A DNA stretch of 64,000 bases from Inia geoffrensis (GCA_036417435.1 CM070899.1:174435494-174499493), one strand, 5' to 3'; counted from the first letter of the stretch, positions 35,156 through 48,282 are shown. Translations and numbers: made by a program. The notes: generated from the sequence alone by a model not told the origin.

Positions 35156-38023
35156 GACTTTTAAAACTTTATGTCAACAGAACCCATATAAAGCACATCT
35201 GTTGGTCCAGTACCAGCACAGCTTTGTATTCCAAGGGGAAAAAGTCCATCAATCCTAAAAGCATTCAAAGACAATCAAATCAATACAGTTCTTGAGAAAA
35301 TGCCAAAGGAGAATGCGCTCAAACCACACAGAACTGCTTAAATTATTTGTTTCCCCATATTAATATTTTCTCTTCATATTTCCTCTGCATGACATCAGCC
35401 TCAACTAGCCCTGCTCTCCCACAGCAAAGCCCCTGTGTGCACCCTTCCTCTGGCTCAGCTCCTCTGTGGTACAGAGCCACGGAGCCTCTCGATTTCCCAG
35501 TTTCCTCTTCACAACAAAGGGAAGCTCAGGAGCTGCCCAGCAGGCTTCTCTTTAGAAGAAAGCACCTCAAACAAAGAATTTCAAATATGTGTTTTATCCC
35601 TGCAACACAAATGTGAGGGGCTGCCACATTAAAATATAAAAATATGTGGACCTTAATTTTAAATGTAAAAATTGGCAAATGCACACTATACAAAAGGAAT
35701 AAAATAAATTTAAATGTTGCTAATATGTAGATAATATATATTCTCAGATTAGTATGATTTATTAGTTTTGGCAAAAAATTCTTATGTCCTCATTCTGAGG
35801 GAGTATAAATTTGGTAATGCCCTTAGTGTCTATAGCCCAGGGCAAAAAAAAAAAAAAGTTTTGCTGGAACCCGTGTCTTGGTTGAAGACACTTCTATGAT
35901 AAGAAATTAATATTTAAGTAAAGACCGAAAATGGATGCTATGGTTAGGCTGCTTCCTCCTGTGAAATGTTACTTTGCTCTGTATTTCTTCCAGCATTGTT
36001 CAGATATTTTATTACGATGTGTTTTATTAATTCCCAAAGATTGCTCTTGTTTTCACTTGCCCAGCCTCCAGCTTTTAGCATCAGCCTCTATATGCCAGAA
36101 TCACTGGAGGTCATCTAATCCGACCTCTTCATTTACAGATCAGAAAAATTGAGGCCCAGAGAGATATAGTAATTTTCCCAGCGTCAGAACTGGGTCTTGA
36201 ACTTAAAACTCCTGACTGGTTGTTTTTGTTCCAGTTCCCTTTGCCTACACCCCTTCATCAGCATTTAAGGCCAACCAAGCAGCTTAGATGGCACACTCTA
36301 CCTAAAAGCAAAGTTTATTTGCTATACTGACTCTCTGTTGTGTCTTTAATAGAGAACATTGGACCAATATTCCTCCATCATGTGGCTGTCTTAAGAATGG
36401 TACCATTTTGTAACAGCCAGTAATTGCAAGTTCTGGCGATTTCAGAGTCTTTATTTGGTTTTGCAGGTCCCTTTCTTTCACTCCTACCTGGGGCCACCTA
36501 AGTTAGCAATACTATCGTGTGCCATATAAAATTGTACTGCCTTTGTTTCATTTCTTCCCAGATGTACCTGAAAACTAATAATCTTCATAGCAGGTTTTCT
36601 TACTAAATTATCATAATTCATTTGAACCTAGGAAGCTTTTTTGAGCAAATATTTTGAGGTCTGTGGCATGATGTATTATATACTCCTATTTCCTTGTGTT
36701 TGTAGAGCACTTTACATTTTACAGAGCACTTTGATTCATTTCTTTATTTGTTTGTTCATTCATTCAACCAGCCAATTCACTTAAATATTTGTTGAGCACC
36801 TACCGGAACCAAGTTCCTGTCCTATATCTTGTGATATACAGTGATAAATACAAACAATACGAGATCAGGCATGTCCGCTGATAATTGTAATGTGGTGAAA
36901 TCCTCAAACACAACTCTGCAAATTGATAGGATCACTATTACTGTATCCAATTTCCAGTTCCAATTTCTGTTCTACTTAGATAGGGAACTCTCAAGTATTG
37001 GCACAATAGTTGGAAAATGTCCAAATGTCTAAATATGTCAAGCCAAAGTTCCTGTTGATTTAATGTGCCTTATTTCAGCTCTCCTGTAGTTTCCTCTAAA
37101 TAACCCTGTGTTTGTACTTGTGTCTGTGCTGCACCAAGTGGAAAACTTGGTGAAGTTATAAAAGACAACCCCTTAAGAGTATCTTAGAAATAACAACAAA
37201 CCCCCAACTGGAATACAGGTCTCCCTCTACTCCTTTGCTAAAAGACCAACCCAGACTTTGGAAACATTCTTAATTATTTGCTACAAGTTGCTAATATGCA
37301 CACTCGACTAAAAGCCTTGATTAGGAAGTCCAAGGCTATAAAATATTGACAAGCACAACCAGAGTGACCTCTCCCAAGACCATCCCAGAAATCAGAAAAC
37401 TCCAACCGAGGAGATCCTCAAGTGTGTATATGAATTCCTTCTCTACCACGGTCATACCAGACACTACAGTAACACTTAAGGCTTTGATTAAGTTGATCTT
37501 CCAATTTCAATTTAAATTGCAACGTATCTGCCTAATTACTGTCTGACATCCAGTTTTTTTAAACCACTTTTAAACCGTCCAGTTCCCACTGCTCTCACAA
37601 TAATTATTGCAAAGCAGTAAAAGGATAATTGTTCAAGTAAAATCGCCTGAATTCTTGAATCGATTCTCCATAACAAAGTTATGGAACCCATCATCATTGG
37701 CTTTTCAGTGTTAATTCTTGTTAATTTCCAGATCACTATCTGCACTGAAAGAGTCTATGTTACTTTAAATCCAGAATAGAAAGCTGGAAAACATTAATGC
37801 AAATCATATGCTGGTGCTTATCTTTTTCTAATTTCTAAGATTTATTAACATTTGAGAATTACTTTAATAAAAAAAGCCTCTCCTAATGGACTAAAGTAAA
37901 AAATTTTGCCTTGGCAGATGGTGATATATTCATGTTGATTCCTGTTGAAAAACCTCAGTGACTTCTCTCATTACCACTGGAGTATTGACTTTTTTTTTTT
38001 AATTCTGTCTCTTCCCTAGCATT

Positions 38024-38027
<4 letters not shown>
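35156..38027. other. Mostly single-copy, with MIR/L2 fragments
   Basis: A MIR core fragment lies at 36115-36215 ('TTACAGATCAGAAAAATTGA', 'GGCCCAGAGAGATATAGTA'). An L2-like segment lies at 36695-36860 ('CATTCATTCAACCAGCC', 'TTGTTGAGCACCTACC'). The rest is unassigned and no exon is evident. Confidence 0.4.

Positions 38028-38095
<68 letters not shown>
38028..38095. repeat. (AT)n microsatellite
   Basis: A 68-bp uninterrupted AT dinucleotide tract. Confidence 0.98.
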
Positions 38096-38098
<3 letters not shown>

Positions 38099-41000
38099 TG
38101 ACCAAAATATCACTTACTAATCATGCAGCTGTAAACCTTTTGTGCCTATCAAATAGATACATAGCATGAAACTAATTTTAGACGTTTGTTATGTGGGAAG
38201 AGGTACAGGAGTGGGTGGATGGGAATGATTCATGGGAAAAGTAAAGATCAAAATATGCTATCGGGCAGAATTTTCAACTTCTTCAGAGCAAATGTGCAAA
38301 GAAATATTCAATGAAGACCACCTCAAGTTTAAGTTGGCCAGACATTGAGACACTGGGGCACAGATCCTGTAAGTTATGCTGAGAAACATGTGACATCCAG
38401 AAGGTAAAGGCGTCCTCATTTAAGCTAAAACTCAGCCATGATCCACCTGTACCTCCTCTAGGACACCAGTCCTAAAATCATTAAGGCTTTTGCTCTAGGG
38501 AATTGGGTTACTTATGTGCAAGTCATGACCAAAAAGAGACTTTTTGCTTATACCCCTCTGACTTAGAAGGCATGACCATGTCCTTTGAATCCCTTATACC
38601 AGAGACCATGAGATAGCCAGCCACACACAGGACATAAAATACAATAAAAAATATAAATAATTTTCCTGAGGAAAAGATAAGAAAGGGTACTGTAGACCCA
38701 GAGCTGGATCTCTGTGAAGTTTAACCATCTTGGGACCCAGACTCCATCCTACTGTCTAGACTTTGTGGTCATGCCTAAGCAACCATTTTAAAGCTAGTTT
38801 GAACAAAAATATACTCGAGTGTTATAGTTTTAGCAGGGAAATAAAAACTCATATGAAGTGTCTTCCACCAGGCTACTCTGAAAATACCATCAAGTGAAAT
38901 CAGAGCTTCCCTTGCTGAAAAATGTTAAAATCATTTTAGGGAAATGAATTAAGTTTCTTTAGACACAAACACTTCGTGTTTATTAGAACTAAATCTCAGG
39001 GCCCTAGCTGAGAAGGGGGAAGTCTTTTCATTGGTTGGTCAAAACAAATCTCTCATTTGCCTCATTTGAGGCATTTGGACAGTGCCTGGGAAGCACATTA
39101 TTTTCAGGGGGAAAAAGGAACAGCCTTTTTTTTTTTTTTTGCATGCCAGCTGGGATCATGGGAACTTCCAGTGCCAGGAATTTACTACTGTTTCTGGTAA
39201 TTCTGCCTGTAGTCATTTGAAACGTTGAAGGGTGAAAGGAGGAGAAGCCGGGCACCCAGAGGGCTGTCTGTGTTTCACGCCAGTTGGACCAGCGCAGGGA
39301 ATATTTGTAAATGCATTTCGAAGTGGATATAATTGTAGCCTTTGTCAGAATCACAAAGCTCTCTGTGGAGTTGCTGAAAGAGAACACTGGGGGGAAAATC
39401 CGACCCTCTACACCCAGTCAGCCCCAAACAAAAGGAAAGACGGTGGGTGAGCCCATCACATTGCGAGTTGTTTGTTTCTGTTTTCCACAGCCCTGGACTT
39501 CAAATCAAGGACATGTCTGCCAGGTGAAGGTTAATTTTGCTGAGGTTTTCCAAAACTTCATTTAATACTTGGAAAACTGAGCATTCTGAATTTACTCCAG
39601 TCCTCCGGGCATCATTCCTATTTCCTCTGCCATGTCAATGAGACATCAGAGACCACATTTTTTCATGGTAAAATAATGTTCGCATACTTCGTGATGACCT
39701 CATGCTTGACATACCTGAACCTGCAAATGTAAAAACGATTGTATGTGAATTTGCACTGATGGTGTCTGATAGCAGAAGACCTTTACTGGAACCCTCTAAG
39801 TTCAGTAATTCAGATGCTACATACTTCTGCAAGCTTCTTGATTATTTTCACTGTAAGATTAATTATCTAAGTTTGAATGTATTTCCTTACAGTCTATTAA
39901 TTTGCCATCTATCTTTTACCTGGGGATCATTATGATTGCAATAAATCATTAAAGTTCTCCTCACACAGCTTCTTAAACCAAGTTTTTCTGCATTTCTTCT
40001 GCTTACAGTATGTGGGGAATCTTGTTTTGGTTTTCTTCCTAGTAATAATTTTGTAAGAAAGCCAGTGTATCGACTGCTATGGTGACACAATTTATCTTTT
40101 AAGATCTGGAAGCTGGTGGTGACCAAATGCTATGTGTGTTCTCTCTGTCAATTGCGATTTTCAGAATTAAATCATGTTTTCTTTCACTTTCGGTTGGAGT
40201 TAACACGTTTGGGATTTTTAGAAGGGGGAGAAGGGAGCAATTTGCGTAACACTGCTGTCATATTTGACTACATATTAAAAACAATAAATGATCATTTTGT
40301 TTTAATTTCTTAAACATGTTTATCCGTGTCTTTCAATGTATTTTTGTTTTCTTTCCACCATTAGCTTTTGAAACCTTTTACCTATTGTGGAAGAAAATCT
40401 ACCTGCGGTGTCCAGAGCCGCAGGCTAATGACAGGGTAGAAAATCCTTTTGTTTCTAAACGTGCCCAAGTGTAGGACCGATACCAACTCGAGTGAACTAT
40501 AGAAAACGGAGCACCTGGAATGTCCCAGCAACTAGGTGGAGACTTGGTCTCCACTCACAACCCACAGAGCCCAAATGTTGTGTCCTTCTGGACCAGACAG
40601 GTGGGCTCTGAGCTGCCAGTGTCAATCCTCATACCGGAATAAGTCAAGGGGCTGCAGTTCAGTTTCTGCCTCTGTCACTAGTCTTGGTTCGCGAACCTCC
40701 GTGACTTTCCAAATGAGTTGCTGAAGGTTCTCTCTTATTCCATCCCCTTTTCCCAAACTGGAAAGGATTGTACGTCTTTCTCAGCTAATTTAAGTAGAAG
40801 GTCTGAACTGAGATGCGTTGAGGTCCAAATATTCTTTCCCTGTTTCTTGATCCGCCACTCTCAGGCTATCCTTTTAACAGCTCCAGGTACCCACAGGCCT
40901 GAACCCTGGAGCCAGGAAGCAAGTGCCAGAAGGTGCAGGGAATCCCAGCCAGTGGCGCTGGTTGGGCAATTGCTCTGTGCAATTCAAGAGTGATTTTTAA

Positions 41001-41379
41001 AATCTTACCTCTGTATGGATCTTTTGGACTGTGCTGATTAAACTTTGATATCACGGAGTAAATTCAGAACTGCGATTTTAAATGGTGCAAATTGTTTTAT
41101 GATGCCCAAAGGGAAACGTTATTAATGCAAATCATGCAACTTTCCCTCACAGTACAAAAACATTAAGGCCAGTGCTTTTAATGTGTACCATTTCTTTAAT
41201 AATGCAGTGGAAATGTTAAGAAAAAAAAGCTAATGACAATCATAAAACTTTTAAATTAGCTGTAGATCTACCTTCTATAAATTCAGGTCTTCTCCTCACA
41301 GGTCCTCTATTCCAAACCACTATTTTCAGAATCAGAGACTTCTGACATGGAGTTAGGAATTTTTTCCCCCCTCAGTTTA
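38096..41379. other. Single-copy intergenic interval
   Basis: No repeats are recognised over 3.3 kb, an unusually clean stretch for this window. The 39600-40320 and 40990-41260 parts are AT-rich with many TTAAT/ATTAA cores and could be conserved noncoding DNA. Short frames here show no family resemblance. Confidence 0.35.
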
Positions 41380-41935
41380 TTTTAACTAACATTCATTGAA
41401 TGTCTATCCTGTGCTATGCAGTGTGCTTGACTCCAGGGCTACACAAACAAAAAAGAAAAAGTCCTTGTTTTCAATTAGCCTATAGTATAGTAGGGGAGGC
41501 AAACGTTTAAACAAATATGGCGGGTCAAGGTTGATAGGCCCGAGGATAGAAATACACAGTACAGTGAAGTTACAGAGGAGGAGCGAGTCAGTTCTGTATG
41601 GAAAGGGTCAGGACAGCCTTCACAGAGCAAGGGCTATTTGAACATGATCTTGGCAGGTGAGTAGGCCTTCAGCAGGGGACAACACAGGCAGCCCAAGGTT
41701 TGGGTGCTGTGAGCAAACGGACCGGCCGGGGTAGAGGAGCAAGGAGAGAATGGCTGGAGAGTAAAGCCCATGATGACACGCACAGGCCTTCAGGGTATGA
41801 CTTCAAAGCAGTAGATGCACTTGAAAATTTCGCAGTAGAGGGGCCACGGAAACCACCCCGCTTTAGAAAGATGACCCAGTAGGCGAAGCAATGGATGAAC
41901 TGCAGGGGAGACATAGCTGGACGCCATTCTGGAGA
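41380..41935 (+). repeat. Ancient dispersed repeat, family unassigned
   Basis: 'CATTCATTGAATGTCTATCC', 'TGTGCTATGCAGTGTGCTTG', 'GGTCAGGACAGCCTTCACAG' and 'TATTTGAACATGATCTTGGC' follow the same order as the copies at 7415, 45650 and 48640. Confidence 0.55.
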
Positions 41936-42064
41936 CAACTACTCATGTCTGGCTACTGTTCCATGACTACTATTTCTCCTTAGTTCTCAGATCGTGGCCT
42001 CCATTTAGTCAGTCCTCTACTAATAAAATCCAATGTTAACTAATTTGTTGTCTGGACCCGTGCC

Positions 42065-42545
42065 AAGGTCCTAGCTGCAGTGAGACACTTTGACCCCTTT
42101 TCTCTGCCGCGGAGGTCCTTTTTCTGCTTGGATTCGCACAGCCGATAATAAAACTGATGCTGAGACTGGAACAGCACAAGCTTTATTCAATGGCCAAAGA
42201 GTGGAGAAACTGGAACTTAGTTCACAGACTGACTTCTCAACCTGACTAGGGCTGAGACCCCATATGTATAAGAAGGTCAAAGTAAAAGGGAAGGAATTGA
42301 GTAAAGAGATGGAGGAATGGATATTCATGACTTATCCAAGAACAGGGGTGTAGCTGGGACTGGGAACCAAGGCAACACTCCATTTCAGGAGTCGTAAATC
42401 TCTCAGAATGGGGAGAGGATAAGACCCACTTAGATGATGGAGAGAAAGTGAGACTTGCAGAAAGAATGGGCTCTTCCGGTTGTTGTCATAGCAACCATCA
42501 ACTGTCCTGGCACAGGTGAGTGAGTCATTTAACATGCTAATATAT
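42065..42545 (-). mobile_element. Endogenous retroviral LTR, antisense
   Basis: Minus-strand order: a TGTAATATATT start near 42545, a TATA-like CTTATACATATGG near 42270, AATAAA in TTGAATAAAGC near 42185, then a U5-like GTTTTATTATCGGCTGTGCG. This is a complete LTR regulatory layout. The minus-strand sequence beyond U5 (42060-41940 on the plus strand) could be leader or internal remnant. No gag, pol or env similarity was noticed. Family not named. Confidence 0.55.
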
Positions 42546-44970
42546 TACAGTGAGCGTAGAATGAGTCTCATGGTCTACTGGAGGTCAGGTTCACTAAGTC
42601 AACTGGCCTTGTGACTGGTACTTGCAAATGTAAAAGCACAGAAAGCAACAACAGTTTTGTGATGCTCCTTAGGCCTCCCATCTACATACAAGTCTAAATG
42701 TAGGGCGTTTATAATTTTTGGAAATTTCAAAAATGTGTCAAAGAGAGAAAATCAATGAGAGTCCCATCGCGTTCGCAACTCGAGGCCACGTAGGAAGCCC
42801 AGCCTCCACCTAGTGAAGGGCCTATTATTTTCTGTGAGTTGTTATCATTTTAAAGACACAGTGAAATGCACTTGGCCTCCCAGAGTAAATGCACTTCACA
42901 AATGCCAGAACCTCCTGATAAATGTTAATTGACCCCTTTCAAATGTGCATTCCTCTCATTGGCTGCAATAAAACTTTACTCAGGGTTTTGAACTTCTCCC
43001 AGATATTCTCCTGACATTGTTTTCGGTGAACTTTACAGACATTTGGGGGTTGCAGGGTAACACTGGGCTATTTTTCTCCCCAGACTTCTTTGTACAATTG
43101 CAATTTAGATTTCCTCCCAAAAGGATTCACTGTGGCATGAGCCTTGATAGAATGTGAAGCAAATTTCTCCTGCTGCAGGTTGGCTGTAGGCCTGGAGGAT
43201 GGGACGCATAAAGTATTCTAAATGCCATAGAACCTTGCATCTTATTTTGTTCTAGAATGTTTTAACTCTTGCCTCAGGGTGCCTTGATGTGAGATCCTGA
43301 ATAAGCAAAAAAACGCATGGCCAAAAAGAGATACGCGACTTGCGGAAAATGAAGCATCCCTTTTGTAAAACGGTGTCGTTTCGAATTTACTTAGATGTCA
43401 TTTTACTGAGGAAATGTATGTTGTTTGAAGAAGACCAGATCTCAGTGGGCTAGACGGTAGTAAAGCAAACAAGAAAGGAGCACGTGGTTAGAGACAAAAG
43501 TGAAAATGAGGGCATCAATATCACAGGAGACTCCCCAGTGGCAAGGATGGCAGATGGGAAGTGCGTGGGGAGGAGGCGGGCCATGTGGATTTTCTATTGT
43601 TTTACTTTATGCCCTGATATGAAGCTTTATTGAGTCACCGGGGTGGGAGTTCACTGACTTCAAAGAGATTGCCGCGGTCATTTTGATTTCCTTGATAGAA
43701 AACGACAACTGATAACTGACCTGGCAGTCGAGGTGCAGAGACATTGAAAACATCAGTTCCTGCTAAAAGAGGAAGGAAGGTCCACTGGTGATTGCTTTTT
43801 GCCCTTCTTTTAAATGTCAGACCAGGATCCGCCTACGATCAAGGGCTCATGGATGGGCATCTGCTCTCAAGTTTACATATGTCAGTTTCCTGAGCTCCGT
43901 TTTCTCTCTCTGCCAATAATACGAGCTATCAGGCCATCTGATACCTATGCACGTAGCAATCAAGGGGACAAACTCTGTAACATTGCCCAGCTGACCTCTC
44001 AAAGCCCAGATTTCTTCATCTATAAAACGACGCTTCAGACAGTACCTCCTTCCTAGGATTATTGTGACAAATAAATAAGCTAGAATATTTAGCTTTATGT
44101 TATATTCATAACGCCCAATAAAATTATGCTACCACGTTGCCTATGAAAGATGTGTTGATTTGGGCACAAAGATGTTTTCTTAGTCCTTAAGATAAATGTA
44201 AGGCAAAGAAGCAGAGAGGGGCAATTAACTGCAAGAGCAGATTGGAAAATAAACAGCTCAAACTGGAAACTGCACGGGAGGAAAGCTGCTTCCCTTAGAC
44301 TCTTACTTCATTCTCTCTGCAAGTCTCATTTTTCTCTCTACCATCTACGCTGATCTTAGCCTCTCCCCATTCTGACAGAGTTATCAGAGTGAAACAGAGG
44401 GAGCTTTAAACCTTAGTGATGAAAAATTTTAAAAATAACTTAAAAAAATTTTTAAATAATTTAAGTAAATAAAAATTTAAACACAATAACACTATACGTT
44501 ACTAACATTTGGTTATATAATTTAAAGAGATCCCTGCTCTTTTTTGACTTTATTCATTTGTTTATGATTTCACAGAAAAATCAAGTAAGCCTTCTGAGTG
44601 TTATTTTAATCCGGTTTGTCCACACAAAGACGACCACTGCTCAGGAAGCAAGTCAAAGCAGAGGTCTCTGTAATGTGACAGTAGGCTCACCCGGGTCCAG
44701 CAAACAAAACACATGCATCAGCAGATCCCCCAACTCAAGAACTGGATTTTCATTTGCTGTGTATTTTATTTTGAGGATTCATTCAATGAATGTTTGCTGA
44801 TCATCTTCCAAAGCCGAGTACTGCTTTATGTGCCGGAAATTCAAGGATTTATTTATTTCACAAATACTTATATACTGTTTTTCTTATGCCGGGCACTGAT
44901 CTAAACACATGACAGATATTAAATTATTGAATTCCCTTATTACCCCTCTTAGCAGCTGCTCTTTCTATCT
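42546..44970. other. Single-copy interval, candidate conserved block at 42830-43160
   Basis: No repeat family was recognised. 42830-43160 has balanced composition and several CATTNNA and TAAT-type cores. No exon is convincing. Confidence 0.35.
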
Positions 44971-44975
44971 CCATG

Positions 44976-45334
44976 TGCCATAGACTGAATGTTTACATCC
45001 CCCCCAAAATTCGCAGGTTGAAACCTAATCCTCAGTGGGATGGTATTAAGAGGTGGGGGCTTTTGGAAGGGATTAGGTTGGAGGGTGGAGCCCTCATGAG
45101 TGGGATTAGTGCCCTTATGAAAGAGACTCCAGAAAGCTCTCAGCCCTCCCACCACATGAGGTCACAGTGAGAAGATGTCTCTGAACCAGGAAGGGGTTTT
45201 CACCAGACACCCAATCTGCTAGAGCCCTCACCTTGAACTTTCCAGCCTCCAGACTATAAGAAATAAATCTCTGTTGTTTATAAAACCACCCAGTCTATGG
45301 TATTTTGTCACAGCAACCTGAACAGACTAAGACC
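44976..45334 (+). mobile_element. MaLR LTR (MST/MLT type), sense, with 5-bp target duplication
   Basis: Starts TGCCATAGACTGAATG and continues with 'GTTGAAACCTAATCCTCAGT' and 'GTGGAGCCCTCATGAGTGGG'. It then has 'CTATAAGAAATAAATCTCTG' and ends 'TGAACAGACTAAGAC'. A CCATG duplication at 44971-44975 and 45335-45339 flanks the 359-bp solo LTR. Confidence 0.9.
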
Positions 45335-45559
45335 CCATGTCAGAGAAGAAGGAGTGGAAGAAATCAGCGGTTGAGCAACTGGTCCACAGCTGCCCAGCAA
45401 GTGAGAAGCAGAGACCAGGCGCACACCCAGGGGCCGAGCTGCTGGTCACCACTCTGGGCTGCCTTTCAAGCAAAACATTGACCAAAACAACAGAAATCCC
45501 TTGCCCTTGTGTATTTATATTCTAATGGGGTGAGAAAGACAGTAAAAGTTATCTAAATA

Positions 45560-45605
45560 ATAACATACCATTGTAAAGCAATTATACTCCAATAAAGATG
45601 TTAAA
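45560..45605 (+). mobile_element. L1 3'-terminal fragment, sense
   Basis: 'CATTGTAAAGCAATTATACT' followed by CCAATAAAGATGTTAAA is the canonical cetartiodactyl L1 3' end. It is heavily 5'-truncated, to roughly 50 bp. Confidence 0.8.
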
Positions 45606-45649
45606 TAATAATGTCCATCAAAATAAGTTACAAAATAGATGCTCTGTAG

Positions 45650-47060
45650 AGAAATACAACAGAGAAGGGAACTCAGGAATCTTGGAGAAGAGGACTTCTA
45701 ATTTTAAACGGGCCATCAGGGAAGGTAACATGGAGTAACGACCTGAGAGTTTCCAAGGGAAGTGCAAGTACAAAGGTCACACAGAGGAAACATCCTTGGC
45801 AGGTTCAAGAACAGCAAGGATGTCAGAGTGACTGGTGCAGAGAGATTAGAGGTAGAGTCACTGAAGGAGGTCAGAGAGAAAACAAGGCCAGGTGCGATCC
45901 CTGGTGAGATGGAAACCAATAGAGAGTCCTGAGCTGTCTGGTGACGAGATCGGACTATCAACTGGGAAGGATTACTCTGGCTTCTGGGTGGGACGGGGAT
46001 GGGGTGGAAACAACAAGAGCAGTCAGGAGGCAGATGCACTCTTCCAGGTGAGAGGCAACGTGGCTTGGATTCTTATGGACGTTCTATATGAGTTATTTTG
46101 TGATGGCGGACGTAACACAGGGATACTGTGATGAATGGCTGGACTCGGTTGCTTATAGCTCTGAAGGAGAGAAGGCTGCCAGGCAGGGTCACACAGGCTT
46201 TGCACCTGCGAACAAGGCAACAGCAAGCTGCAGCTGCAGGGGACAGCCTAAGTGTGACACACAGGGTGGGGTTAGCTAGGTTTCCATGGGGGTCGCTGAG
46301 GATTAGCTAATTTGAAGAATCTGGGGGCCTTCAGAGCATAGGAGCTGTTGCTAGTTGTTGGGTACCTGGCCCTGGGGTGATTAGGGCAGGTGGATAGTGA
46401 TCCCAAGTGTAATAGCCCAGTAAGGAAAGTGGTTGGGGTATGGATTAATCGGCTGCTTGAGAAGGGAACAGCCCAGCCATTAGCCAGGGACTCAAAACTG
46501 GGTCATGAGAGCATTCAAAAGAGAAAAGAACTATATTACAGTGAAGCAATGAAGATGTTGAGAATTGGTCAGAATACGGCTATATTTGAAGGGAGAGGCA
46601 ATAGGGCTTGCTAATGGGTCCAGTATGGGATGTGAAAGAAAGAGCCTTCCCCAAGAAGTCCAGGTTTGGGACCTGAGTCTGCAGGAATGGAATTGCCATC
46701 CGAGAAGATAAGCAAGACTGAAAAATGAACAAGTTAGTAAGGAAACATTAGCAGCTCAGTGTAGAACATCTTGTGTGTGAAATGTCTTTTTATCTTATTT
46801 TTATTAGACATCGAAGTGAAGATGTTGGACAGAAAATGGATTTATGGGTCTGAAGTTCAAGAGACACGTCTGGACTGAAGATATAAATTTGAGAGTGTTT
46901 AACATAAATACGGAATTTAAGGCCATGGGACCAATGAGATCATCCAAGAAGTGAATGTAGATAAAGAAAAAAATGTGACCTAATGGATGACTCTTGGGAC
47001 ATTCCAAAACGACGAAGTTGAGGAGGAAAAAGAGCAAAGAAAACTGGGAAGAAACAGTGC
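45650..47060 (+). repeat. Long ancient dispersed repeat, family unassigned (largest copy)
   Basis: About 1.4 kb of purine-rich noncoding repeat. It has 'GGGCCATCAGGGAAGGTAAC', 'TTCAAGAACAGCAAGGATGT', 'GGATTACTCTGGCTTCTGGG', 'AGGGCTTGCTAATGGGTCC', 'GACATCGAAGTGAAGATGTT' and 'GATGACTCTTGGGACATTCC' in the order known for a common mammalian interspersed repeat. The segment 46140-46390 interrupts this order and may be an insertion. Open frames inside are short and meaningless. Confidence 0.6.
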
Positions 47061-47644
47061 AGCAGCAGAAAAAGCAGTGGAGTGGCGTCTATGGAGCCCC
47101 GGGAACAAAGTGTTGCACAGATATCAAAATGCTCAAAATCCCCGGCAATCAAATATGCATATTAAAATGACAATACGACACCTAATACTACACGATTAGG
47201 AAGTAGTTTAAAAACAGACACTTCATATTGTCAAGAGAGCAATGAAGTGGTTGTACAATTTTACACCCTAACTGGGAAAATAACAGGCTTGAACCTTCTG
47301 GAAAGCAATTGAACGTGATATAAGAGCAATTTCTTTACAACGTCTACATACTTAAATCCAGCTTTTCCTCTTCTAGGAATCCACCCTGAAGAAATAAGCA
47401 GAAACTGAGACAAAGTTTTATATTCACAGATGTTCTCTGCAGGGTTATTTATGTTAGCAAACAGCTGGGAGAAAAAATTACATTTTGAACAAGGAAAATT
47501 ATTCAAAACATTGTGAGCCCCAAAGAAAGTGGATAATGTAGCCCAGGAAAATGAAGATTGAAAAGCATATTTAATGACATGTGAAAACCCTCATGATACC
47601 GCATTAATTGAGGAAAATAAGATAATGTCCTTTCTTTTAGTAAC
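47061..47644. other. AT-rich interval, possible old L1 remnants
   Basis: Text such as 'TCATATTGTCAAGAGAGCAA' and 'AGGAATCCACCCTGAAGAAA' hints at an eroded repeat. Not assigned. Confidence 0.3.
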
Positions 47645-47765
47645 AGTAAAACTAGTAATTACCATTTACTGGGTACCTACTGGGTGTAAGGCACTGTGCT
47701 AATAATTCATATACATCGTTTTTTAATCCTAATAAGTAGGCATCAGGAGAAAGCAGAGGCTCAAA
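47645..47765 (-). repeat. MIR SINE fragment, antisense
   Basis: 'ACCATTTACTGGGTACCTAC', 'GTGTAAGGCACTGTGCTAAT' and 'TTTTTAATCCTAATAAGTAG' are reversed MIR blocks. Confidence 0.75.
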
Positions 47766-47824
47766 AAGTTAATTGACTATACCATATTTTATTTTTATTA
47801 AGTTAATTGACTATACCATATTTT
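47766..47824. repeat. Two-copy tandem duplication, 34-bp period
   Basis: The 25-base unit beginning AAGTTAATTGACTATACC at 47766-47790 is repeated exactly at 47800-47824, separated by nine A/T bases. Perfect identity implies a recent slippage event. Confidence 0.95.
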
Positions 47825-47877
47825 GATTGATTATTTTATTACATTATATTATATTTAATTATATTATTTGGGAAGTG

Positions 47878-47878
47878 A

Positions 47879-47914
<36 letters not shown>
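47878..47914 (+). repeat. (TC)n(AC)n compound microsatellite
   Basis: TCTCTCTCTCTC passes into ACACACACACAC. Confidence 0.95.
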
Positions 47915-48282
47915 CCCACAGACACACAGAGGAAGAGCCGATGGCCTGTCCTACAAGTTCCTATTCTCATATGAAAACCTTCAGTTACCTATTGTACTAT
48001 CGAATCCAGGCCAAACTTTGAGTTCATGAGCTTTTTTCCAAAGAAAGATTCTAAAAATGACAACAAAATAAAAAAGTAAGCACTGGTTTCCTCATTTATA
48101 TAAAAGTCATTTTCTTATAATTTCTTAATTCTAACTACTCACTTATAAAGATCACTTGAGAAGCCATCCCTAGCCCTGCCGGATCCTTTCTTACACCTTT
48201 GGTAGCTGAGTTGATTAATTGTGATATAAGAGGGTGAAGGAGTTAAACATTTTTGGAAAATTTATTTCAAAGAAGACCAGGG

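Noticed and set aside
39028..39387. 119-codon minus-strand frame in a repeat-free region
   Set aside because: Low-complexity Lys run from a T-tract, no splice sites at sensible places and no family resemblance.
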